Shown here: piece by piece, positions 1 through 6,600 of the stretch
Numbering within the stretch: the stretch's first letter is position 1
How the letters are laid out: each line of letters opens with the position of its first letter
Assembly: GCA_029881615.1 (NCBI GenBank)
Contig: JAOUMF010000118.1
Span: 1 to 6,797, forward strand
Reading direction: 5' to 3'
From: Alphaproteobacteria bacterium
GTDB lineage: Bacteria > Pseudomonadota > Alphaproteobacteria > UBA8366 > JADFVY01
Length of the DNA stretch: 6,797 nt
Made by a program: the position numbers and the translations under genes
The notes under the pieces: model-generated
What the model was told of the DNA's origin: nothing
The model's input: only the letters and a program-made list of their open reading frames with translations
Databases searched by the model: none

Positions 1-57
1 GTTCATATGTTTAACTACACCTCTCCATACCACGCCGGGCCTGAAACAAACCGATGA
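1..57 (+). CDS. Possible 3' end of an upstream gene (partial)
   Basis: A frame is open from the left edge and stops at TGA 55-57, overlapping the ATG (54-56) of the transporter in an ATGA arrangement. It reads 18 codons ending ...PYHAGPETNR and contains an internal ATG at 7. The overlap is typical of translationally coupled genes in an operon, which is the only positive sign that it is coding. Eighteen codons are too few to recognise a family, and a chance open frame of this length is common. The sequence left of the window would settle it. Confidence 0.2.
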   Translation, partial: VHMFNYTSPYHAGPETNR

Positions 58-686
58 GCGGCTGTTGCCACGATACGTCCTGTGCGCCGGGCGATGCACC
101 GGACCCGCGATTTCGCCGCGCACTTTGGATCGCGCTGGCCATCAATGCGGCAATGTTCATCGTCGAGATGATATCGGGCCTGTTCGCCCATTCGGTGTCG
201 CTACAAGCCGATGCACTGGATTTTCTGGGCGATTCCGCAAACTATGTTCTCACCCTGATGGTGCTGAGCATGTCCATGCGATGGCGATCCGGCGCCGCCC
301 TGGTCAAGGGTGCGACAATGGGCCTGTTCGGGTTCTGGGTCATCGGCCAGACATTTTGGAATTTGTATTACGGGACGCTGCCCGGCGCCTTCGTCATGGG
401 GTCTATTGGTTTTCTGGCGTTGATCGCCAATGTAACCAGCGCCGGGCTTCTTTATGCCTTTCGGTCGGGCAACGCCAATATGCGATCGGTCTGGCTGTGC
501 AGCCGCAACGATGCAATCGGCAATGTCGCCGTCATGCTTGCGGCGGGAGGGGTGTTTTCGCTCGGCACCGCCTGGCCGGATCTTATGGTCGCCATGGTCA
601 TGGCCGGGCTGGCGCTGAGCAGTTCCACACTGATCATGCGTCAGGCCATCGCCGAACTACGCTCGGCTGCCATGGCGGCGGAATAA
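54..686 (+). CDS. Short CDF-like cation transporter without C-terminal domain
   Basis: Probable inner-membrane metal cation exporter of the cation diffusion facilitator superfamily, 210 residues. Six hydrophobic segments are visible at about 24-44, 48-72, 82-103, 109-136, 145-167 and 172-196. Helix 2 carries D56-x3-D60 in the context ADALDFLGD, matching the DxxxD half of the CDF transport site. Helix 5 carries C149-x3-D153 (CSRND), where most CDF proteins have HxxxD. The chain ends right after helix 6, so the cytoplasmic domain used for dimerisation in YiiP-like proteins (about 300 residues) is absent. The N-terminus, MSGCCHDTSC, is rich in possible soft-metal ligands. The ATG at 54 is the only sensible start, because the frame is closed by TAA at 12-14; the Shine-Dalgarno sequence is poor, which fits coupling to an upstream gene. 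The metal (zinc, cadmium, mercury or another) cannot be told from sequence. Membership of the superfamily is secure; the substrate is not. Confidence 0.85.
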   Translation: MSGCCHDTSCAPGDAPDPRFRRALWIALAINAAMFIVEMISGLFAHSVSLQADALDFLGDSANYVLTLMVLSMSMRWRSGAALVKGATMGLFGFWVIGQTFWNLYYGTLPGAFVMGSIGFLALIANVTSAGLLYAFRSGNANMRSVWLCSRNDAIGNVAVMLAAGGVFSLGTAWPDLMVAMVMAGLALSSSTLIMRQAIAELRSAAMAAE

Positions 687-776
687 CCCTCTTTTCCCGC
701 AAAGCGTTGAGTGATAATTAGTTATGCGCCGTCGCGGTAGCTTGCTCCGTGTAGGTATGTCGTGGCCATAAGAACG

Positions 777-783
777 AAGGGAG
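777..783 (+). promoter_or_regulatory. Ribosome binding site that sets the infA start
   Basis: AAGGGAG lies five bases before GTG 789 and is a strong Shine-Dalgarno match. The alternative in-frame GTG at 762 has no comparable site and would add nine residues before the conserved AKED start of IF-1. This is why the GTG at 789 is chosen. Confidence 0.8.
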
Positions 784-788
784 AATTC

Positions 789-1007
789 GTGGCCAAGGAA
801 GATTTGATAGAAATGGACGGCGTCGTGAAGGAACTGCTTCCGAACGCTACATTCCGGGTCGAGCTCGACAATGGGCATGAAGTTCTAGCCCACACGGCGG
901 GCAAGATGCGCAAATTTCGGATCCGCGTTCTCGCTGGCGACCGCGTAACCGTCGAACTAACCCCTTACGACCTGACCAAGGGCCGTATAACTTTCAGGCA
1001 TAAATGA
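789..1007 (+). CDS. infA: Translation initiation factor IF-1
   Basis: Small OB-fold factor that binds the A site of the 30S subunit and acts with IF-2 and IF-3 during initiation, in the cytoplasm. Starting at GTG 789 the protein has 72 residues, the usual IF-1 length. The family blocks are all present: AKEDLIEM at 2-9, [10 protein letters not shown] at 17-26, [15 protein letters not shown] at 28-42, [19 protein letters not shown] at 44-62, and KGRITFR at 64-70. Position 43 is Phe, where E. coli has Asn (KMRKN). It lies 102 bases after the transporter, and the aldolase follows after 34 bases. I recognise no strong sigma-70 promoter in the upstream gap, only a GATAAT at 713-718 without a convincing -35. 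The neighbours are not translation genes, so this may be an accessory copy; that is inference. The identity as IF-1 is secure. Confidence 0.95.
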   Translation: MAKEDLIEMDGVVKELLPNATFRVELDNGHEVLAHTAGKMRKFRIRVLAGDRVTVELTPYDLTKGRITFRHK

Positions 1008-1051
1008 AACGCCTTGCATTCCGTTTGCACCGCGCCGGGCCATGGCAATGA
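1004..1051 (+). other. 15-codon mini-ORF bridging infA and the aldolase gene
   Basis: ATG 1004-1006 overlaps the infA stop codon TGA 1005-1007 (ATGA). The frame encodes [15 protein letters not shown] and stops at TGA 1049-1051. That stop overlaps ATG 1048-1050, which is in frame with the aldolase and is its third codon. A CAGG at 995-998 stands five bases before the mini-ORF start. It could be a coupling leader that carries ribosomes from infA to the aldolase, whose own ribosome binding site is weak. It may equally be a chance frame; there is no evidence that the peptide itself matters. Confidence 0.25.
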
Positions 1052-1704
1052 CCCGGCACGGCGACAACAATCAGCGCCAGCAAATCATCGAGACATGCCT
1101 TGGCATGAACCGCTTGGGGATCAACCAAGGGGCGGCCGGAAATGTCAGCCTGCGTCATGACGACGGCCTTCTGATCACGCCAAGCGGGATACCATATGAT
1201 GCCATGAAGCCGGCGGATATCGTGTTTCTAGATGCGGAAGGTCAGCCGCATGGCGAAAAAAACCCCTCAAGCGAATGGCGCTTTCATTACGATATTCTGC
1301 GCGATCGCAAGGATGCCGGCGCCGTGCTGCACACCCATGCGCCCTATTGCACGACACTGGCCTGCCTGGGTTGGGAAATTCCAGCTTTTCATTACATGGT
1401 CGCCGTCGCCGGCGGCGATTCGATACGCTGCGCACCCTATGCCACTTTCGGCAGTCAGGAACTGTCCAACAACGCGCTAGCCGCGTTGGAAGGGCGCAAG
1501 GCGTGCCTGCTGGCCAACCATGGGATGATCTGTATAGATCGCGACCTGACCGCCGTGCTCGCACTCGCGGTCGAGGTCGAGACCCTGGCAAGGCAATATT
1601 GCCAGGCGCTTCAACTGGGAAAGCCCGTCATCCTGTCTGCAACCGAAATGCAGCGCGTATTGAAGAAATTCAAGACTTACGGCAAACAGCCTAACCGGAA
1701 ATAA
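1042..1704 (+). CDS. fucA: Class II aldolase, L-fuculose-1-phosphate aldolase type
   Basis: Zinc-dependent cytoplasmic aldolase that should cleave a ketose 1-phosphate to dihydroxyacetone phosphate and an aldehyde (lactaldehyde in the case of L-fuculose 1-phosphate). Its 220 residues are close to the 215 of E. coli FucA, and similarity as I recall it runs along the whole chain. The phosphate-binding segments are GAAGNVS (30-36), TPSG (46-49) and SSE (76-78). The metal and catalytic set is E78, H97, H99 and H160, with E78 matching catalytic E73 of FucA. Y118 in HYM and Y213 in FKTYG match FucA tyrosines 113 and 209. No fucose genes are nearby. In alphaproteobacteria such as Rhodospirillum rubrum, related enzymes act on 5-methylthioribulose or 5-deoxyribulose 1-phosphate in the DHAP shunt, so the true substrate is open. 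ATG 1042 is used as the start; ATG 1048 is a real alternative, two codons shorter. It converges on the response regulator gene. Confidence 0.85.
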   Translation: MAMTRHGDNNQRQQIIETCLGMNRLGINQGAAGNVSLRHDDGLLITPSGIPYDAMKPADIVFLDAEGQPHGEKNPSSEWRFHYDILRDRKDAGAVLHTHAPYCTTLACLGWEIPAFHYMVAVAGGDSIRCAPYATFGSQELSNNALAALEGRKACLLANHGMICIDRDLTAVLALAVEVETLARQYCQALQLGKPVILSATEMQRVLKKFKTYGKQPNRK

Positions 1705-1719
1705 TAATACCGGGCGCCG

Positions 1720-2370
1720 TCAGCCGATTCCATTCGCCATCGCCAGCTTCACCGCCTGAGTACGGTTTGCAACCCCGATTTTCTTGTAAATACGGCGAAG
1801 ATGAAGCTTGATCGTTACCTCCTCAACGCCCAACTCGACACCAATCTGGCGGTTGGAAATTCCCTTTACCAGCGCCCGAAGCACATCGATCTCACGCGGC
1901 GATAACGCCATCTGGACCACGAATTCGGAAACGCTGTCCTCGTTCGACAAAGCGGAAGGCGAACGGGCGGCTATATTCTCATACAGCTCCGCGGGAATGA
2001 ATTTCTCGCCGGTTTGCATAAGCTTGATCGCGTGAAAAAATGCCGGCGCCGACATGCTTTTCGGGATAAAACCAGCCGCGCCGCTGGCCAGAGCGCTGGA
2101 GGCCAGCCGAACATCCTGCGAGCCGGAAAAGACCGCGCAAGGCACTCCCGGATGACGGGCACGCATACGCGTCAACCCATGAACGCCATCCATCCCCGGC
2201 AGGTCATAATCGACCAGAACGATTTCGACCGCTCCCTCGCTGTCCATTTTATCCATGGCATCGTCAAGCGAGCCCGCTTGCAGAACCTCTGCATCGGCTT
2301 CATTTTCCTTTACCAGCTGGGTCAAGGCATCGGCCAGCAACTGATGATCGTCAGCAATGAGAATCTTCAT
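1720..2370 (-). CDS. NarL/LuxR-family DNA-binding response regulator
   Basis: Two-component transcription regulator of 216 residues, of the usual NarL/FixJ length. The receiver domain covers about 1-120: acidic pair D7-D8, phosphoacceptor D54 in LVDYDLPGMDG, switch residue S82, F101 and K104 in GFIPKS, all as expected of an active receiver. A linker of about 30 residues follows. The LuxR-type helix-turn-helix spans about 155-213 (LSPREIDVLRALVKG..., recognition region EEVTIKLHLRRIYKKIGV). No histidine kinase is in the window, so the partner and signal are unknown. The gene is divergent from the efflux operon across 294 bases and converges with the aldolase gene 15 bases away. Its placement suggests control of the pump genes and perhaps of itself, which is inference. 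The ATG has an AAGGA directly against it and AGAAGGG 13 bases upstream, so the ribosome binding site is not ideal. Confidence 0.92.
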   Translation of the reverse strand: MKILIADDHQLLADALTQLVKENEADAEVLQAGSLDDAMDKMDSEGAVEIVLVDYDLPGMDGVHGLTRMRARHPGVPCAVFSGSQDVRLASSALASGAAGFIPKSMSAPAFFHAIKLMQTGEKFIPAELYENIAARSPSALSNEDSVSEFVVQMALSPREIDVLRALVKGISNRQIGVELGVEEVTIKLHLRRIYKKIGVANRTQAVKLAMANGIG

Positions 2371-2419
2371 TCCTTAAGCACACCCTTCTTGTAACTTCCG
2401 TTATCGTCTTTACAACGAC

Positions 2420-2449
2420 GTTATATTATTTTCAGCCCGATCCTTTCAA
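2420..2449 (-). promoter_or_regulatory. Candidate sigma-70 promoter of the response regulator
   Basis: On the minus strand, TTGAAA (2444-2449) is followed after 18 bases by TATAAC (2420-2425). An overlapping TAATAT at 2423-2428 would give a shorter spacing of 15. The -10 lies about 50 bases before the ATG of the regulator. The match is good for both hexamers, but the region is AT-rich, so chance matches are likely. Confidence 0.4.
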
Positions 2450-2581
2450 AGGCCGGTGCAAAATACAACTATCGGCAACGTATATACCACAGTATAAGTT
2501 TAGATATTAGCACAAATTTTGCGCGCAACCCCGCATCCCAAAACGGGCCGCGACGCGTGGCCGCAGGTGGATTTTCCATGC

Positions 2582-2604
2582 TTGAAATAATGATTTTCAA
2601 TCAT
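2582..2604 (+). promoter_or_regulatory. Candidate operator: two overlapping inverted repeats
   Basis: TTGAAA-N7-TTTCAA (2582-2600) overlaps the perfect dyad ATGATT-TTC-AATCAT (2590-2604). It lies 60 bases before the start codon of the adaptor gene. TTGAAA could also serve as a -35 element, but I see only poor -10 candidates (TAACTG at 2604-2609). The stretch 2586-2604 matches 12 of 19 positions of the classical enterobacterial Fur box by eye, including eight in a row. It could be bound by a Fur-like, TetR-like or NarL-like protein; the sequence does not decide. Confidence 0.4.
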
Positions 2605-2664
2605 AACTGTCCAATGCTCAAGTTATCTGACATTTTTCGCCCTCAATCAGTACAGGAATGACCC

Positions 2665-3636
2665 ATGTTCCGTAAAACCGTCTTTTTTCTGTTTTTCTCC
2701 ATGCTCGGCACGCCGGCACTGGCGCAGGCAGAATTCAAGGTTACGAACAGCGAGCTGGACGACCGCAAGGCGGTATTCGGCACGGTACAAAGCGTGGATA
2801 TCGTCGCGGCCCGGGCGCGGATCGGCGGAACAACCCGTGGGCTTGTGATCGACGAAGGGTCGGCGGTCACGGCTGGCCAGGTTATTGCAACGATCGAAGA
2901 CCCGAAACTGGGCCTGCAACTGGCGTCTCTCGATGCCCGCCTTCGTGCGCTGGATGCGCAGAGAAAGCTTGCAGTGACCGAACTGGACAGGATGCAAAAG
3001 CTTCGGACCAGCGGCACCGTCAGCCAGGCCCGCCTGGACGAAGCGCAAACCAACCTGAACGTGGTCACCGGAAATCGCGCAGCCATCGCGGCCGAACGCG
3101 CGGTGCTGGAACAGCAAATGTCCGAAGGCGCGGTGCTGGCGCCCGCTGCCGGACGCGTGCTGCATGTTCACGTAACCGAGGGCGTCGTGGTCATGCCCGG
3201 CGAACCCGTGGCGACCATTGCCGCCGAGCGCTATGTGCTGCGAATCGAACTGCCGGAACGCCACTCCCGCTTCATACGTGAAGGTGACGAGGTGCTGATC
3301 GGCGAACGCGGTCAGGCGCCTGGCGATATCGACACCCACCGCAAGGGAACAATTACCCAGGTTTATCCGGAAATGTCCCAAGGCCGCGTTGTCGCCGATG
3401 TTGAGGCCGACGGGTTGGGCGATTATTTCGTTGGCGAACGCGCCCGCGTCCATGTCGCCACGGGCAAACGCACGGCCATTCTGGTCCCCGCAAGCTATCT
3501 GGGCCAACGCTACGGCGTGACCTTCGTCATTGTGAAAAACGAGGGCGAGGTCATGATACAGCCAGGCCAGCGACTCGGCGACAATATTGAAGTTCTGTCC
3601 GGGCTGAAGCCTGGCGACATCCTTCTGCAACCCTGA
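2665..3636 (+). CDS. RND efflux periplasmic adaptor (membrane fusion protein)
   Basis: Periplasmic subunit that links the RND permease to an outer-membrane channel; 323 residues, a compact adaptor. The signal peptide is clear: RK at 3-4, a hydrophobic core at about 6-15, then TPALAQA, giving cleavage after A20 or A22. There is no lipobox cysteine, so it is probably not a lipoprotein. The split lipoyl domain lies at about 45-80 and 156-187 (APAAGRVLHVHV). Between them is a helical hairpin (about 83-152) carrying R109-x3-L113-x6-S120, the RxxxLxxxxxxS signature of adaptors that dock to TolC-type channels. Beta-barrel and membrane-proximal segments follow, with VPASYL (274-279) and the closing LSGLKPGD (311-318). 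An AGGA (2654-2657) seven bases before ATG 2665 supports the start. The permease gene begins 19 bases downstream, so the two form an operon. The exported substrate is unknown. Confidence 0.93.
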   Translation: MFRKTVFFLFFSMLGTPALAQAEFKVTNSELDDRKAVFGTVQSVDIVAARARIGGTTRGLVIDEGSAVTAGQVIATIEDPKLGLQLASLDARLRALDAQRKLAVTELDRMQKLRTSGTVSQARLDEAQTNLNVVTGNRAAIAAERAVLEQQMSEGAVLAPAAGRVLHVHVTEGVVVMPGEPVATIAAERYVLRIELPERHSRFIREGDEVLIGERGQAPGDIDTHRKGTITQVYPEMSQGRVVADVEADGLGDYFVGERARVHVATGKRTAILVPASYLGQRYGVTFVIVKNEGEVMIQPGQRLGDNIEVLSGLKPGDILLQP

Positions 3637-3655
3637 CACGCCCGGAGCAAATAAA

Positions 3656-6600
3656 ATGGACCTTGGCATTGCCGGGCGCCTGACGCGCGCATCCATCGCC
3701 TCGCCCCTCACCCCGCTACTGCTGATCGCATCGGTTCTGGTCGGCCTGCTGGCGCTGGCCATACTCCCGCGCGAAGAGGAACCGCAGATCAGCGTACCCA
3801 TGGTGGACATCCTGGTCGCGGCCAACGGCCTGAAGGCCGAGGATGCCGTGGAACTGGTCACCAAGCCGCTGGAAGACATCGTCAAAGGCATCGATGGTGT
3901 CGAGCATGTCTATTCGCAGTCGCAAGACAACGGGGTCGTGGTTACCGCGCGCTTTTTCGTCGGCACCTCCGCGGACGCCGCGATCTTGCGCGTTCATGAG
4001 GAAATCAGCGCGAATCTCTCAAGCATTCCCATGGGCATCCCGGAACCGCTGATTGTCGGGCGCGGTATCAACGATGTCGCCATGGTTACCCTGACGCTGG
4101 CCCCACGCAGCGACCTTGCGCCCGCCGCGGCCGAACGCTGGGACGACAACGCGCTATACAATATCGCCGAGGAACTGCTGCATGAATTGATCAAGGTGGA
4201 TGATGTGGGCCTTACCTACATCGCCGGCGGACGGCCAAACCAGATTCGCGTCGAACCCGATCCCGAAAGACTGTCGCTATACGGGGTCACACTGAATCGG
4301 CTGGTGGAAAAGATCGAAAATGCCAACCGCTCCTTCGTGGTCGGGCATATTCGAAATAACAACTCCGACATGCCGGTCGTGGCCGGCCAGACGCTTAGCG
4401 GCATGCCCGACATCGGGCTGCTGGTTATCGCCACCCATGACGGGCGGCCGGTCTATGTGAAGGATGTCGCCCATATTGTGGTCGGCGCCGCGCCCCTGGA
4501 ACACCGGGCCTGGCATATCGAGCCCTTGGCGGATGGCGACATGCGGGTTCTACCGACCGTCACCCTGGCCATCGGCAAGCGCGAGGGGGCCAACGCCGTG
4601 GTCGTGGCCGACCGGATTCTGGAGCGGCTGGAGATTGTGCGTGGCGATCTGGTCCCGGAAAACATTGCTGTCCACATCACCCGCAATTACGGCGAAACCG
4701 CGCTGGAAAAGGCCGATGAGCTTCTGCTGCATCTGGGCATCGCGACCGTCAGCATCGTGATATTGATCGGTGTTTTCGTCGGCTGGCGCGAGAGCGGCGT
4801 GGTGCTGGTCATCATTCCCACCACGATTCTGCTTACTTTCTTTGCCTCGTACCTGATGGGTTACACCATTAACCGGGTCAGCCTGTTCGCGCTGATTTTC
4901 TCCATCGGTATCCTCGTAGACGACGCCATTGTCGTTGTGGAAAACATCGTTCGCCACTGGCGCATGAAACCGGGCGCGGACCCGGTCAAGACTGCGGTCG
5001 AGGCGGTGGCCGAGGTCGGCAACCCGACCATCGTCGCAACCCTGACCGTGATCGCCGCCTTGCTGCCGATGATGTTCGTCAGCGGGCTGATGGGGCCCTA
5101 CATGGCGCCTATTCCCGCCAATGCCAGCGCGGCAATGTTGTTCAGTTTCTTCATCGCCGTGATGATCGCGCCCTGGCTGCTGATAAAGCTGGGTGGCGGC
5201 AAGCAGGCGGTCGGCGGCGGTGACGGCGGGCATGGTCATGAAGGCCGAATGAGTCGTCTGTATCGCAAGACGGCCCGCCCAATCCTGAAAAACAAAACGC
5301 GATCCTGGGCCTTCCTGCTGATTGTCGGAATTGCGACGATCGCATCGACCGCCATGTTCGCCACCCGCTCGGTAACCGTGAAATTGCTGCCGTTCGACAA
5401 CAAGTCGGAACTGCAGGTCGTTGTCGACCTGCCGGAAGGTTCAAGCCTGGAAGCGACCCAACGGGTGCTTATCGCCGCGGCGCGCAAGCTGGGCGGCCTG
5501 CCGGAACTGGCCCATATCCAGGCTTATGCAGGTACAGCGGCGCCCTTTAATTTCAACGGGCTGGTGCGCCATTACTACCTGCGCGCTTCGCCCGAAATGG
5601 GCGATCTGCAGGTCAACCTGAAGCCGAAGCATGAACGCGACCGGGCCAGCCATGACATAGCCCTGGAGATTCGCACGCGTCTGGCCACGCTGGACATCCC
5701 GGAGGGCGCTTCGATCAAGGTGGTCGAGGTGCCGCCCGGACCGCCGGTGCTGTCCACCCTGCTGGCGGAAGTCTATGGGCCGGACGCCGAAACCCGCCGC
5801 CGTTATGCCGCCGGGATTCGCCAGGCTTTCGAATCGGTTGATTTCATTGTTGATACCGATGACAGCTTTGGCCGGCCAGCCCAGCGGCTGCGCCTGTCGA
5901 TAGATCAGGACAATCTGGAATTCCACGGCGTCGAGGAAGTCGCCGTTTACGATACAATCGCAGCCCTGTTTGGTGGCATCAGCGTCGGATATTCGCATCG
6001 CGGCGGAGGCTCCAATCCGGTAGAGATCGCCATCAGCCTGCCAAAGGCCGACCTCGGCCCGGGCGAACGATTACTCAGCACTCCGATCCCGGGGCGCAAT
6101 GGTATCGTCGAGCTGGGCGACGTTGTGGAATGGAAATACGAGGAAGCCTCGTATCCATTGTTCCGTCACGGTGGCCGCTTCGCCGAAATGGTGATGGCCG
6201 ATATGGCCGGCCAGTACGAGGCGCCAATTTACGGCATGTTTGCTGTCGAGGATGCCATCGCCGAGATGGATTGGGGGGCCGGTGGTCCGCCGGAAATAAG
6301 CTACCGCGGCCAACCGGAAGACGAGGCGCAGGCCACCCTGCTGTGGGACGGTGAATGGGAAATCACCTGGACCACCTTCCGCGACATGGGCGGCGCCTTC
6401 ATCGTAGCGCTATTGGGCATCTACCTGCTGGTCGTTGGCCAGTTCCACAGCTTCAAACTGCCGCTGGTGATCTTGACGCCAGTGCCGCTGACCATGGTCG
6501 GCATCGTGTTCGGGCACTGGCTGTTCAATGCGCCTTTCAGTGCCACGTCGATGATCGGATTCATCGCCCTGGCCGGAATCATCGTGCGCAACTCGATCCT

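Larger units (their letters stand above)
2371..2664. other. Divergent AT-rich intergenic region
   Basis: These 294 bases separate the response regulator from the efflux operon and are clearly richer in A and T than the genes on either side, most strongly at about 2400-2520 and 2581-2640. I see no gene here. The region holds a promoter-like pair for the regulator (2420-2449, minus strand), a short dyad TATAC-CACA-GTATA (2483-2496), a palindrome TTGCGCGCAA (2519-2528), and the double inverted repeat at 2582-2604 in front of the efflux operon. Confidence 0.7.

Noticed and set aside
713..718. GATAAT as the -10 of an infA promoter
   Set aside because: No acceptable -35 lies 16-18 bases upstream and there is no TG extension, so it is not listed as a promoter.
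65..721. A 218-codon plus-strand frame overlapping the transporter
   Set aside because: It has the Arg/Cys-rich composition of an out-of-frame read, while the 54-686 frame has six membrane helices and the CDF metal motifs.
762..788. N-terminal extension of infA from GTG 762
   Set aside because: It lacks a ribosome binding site and adds nine residues before the conserved IF-1 start; the GTG at 789 gives exactly 72 residues.
1705..1719. Bidirectional terminator in the convergent gap
   Set aside because: Only a short GGCGCC palindrome is present, with no stable stem followed by a T-run on either strand.
2519..2528. TTGCGCGCAA palindrome as an operator
   Set aside because: It is a perfect ten-base palindrome but short and built of CG alternation; no second copy or promoter element supports a role.
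2548..2568. Repeated GGCCGC around GACGCGT
   Set aside because: Two six-base direct repeats in a GC-rich patch are expected by chance and show no link to a mobile element.
2647..3891. A 414-codon open frame on the minus strand
   Set aside because: It lies opposite the adaptor and the start of the permease, which have clear domains, a signal peptide and ribosome binding sites. The antisense product is low in hydrophobic pattern and matches no family I know; long antisense frames are usual in GC-rich genes.
4550..5239. A 229-codon open frame on the minus strand, rich in His, Asp and Gln
   Set aside because: It is a mirror of the permease TM2-TM6 coding sequence and has the biased composition expected of an antisense shadow.
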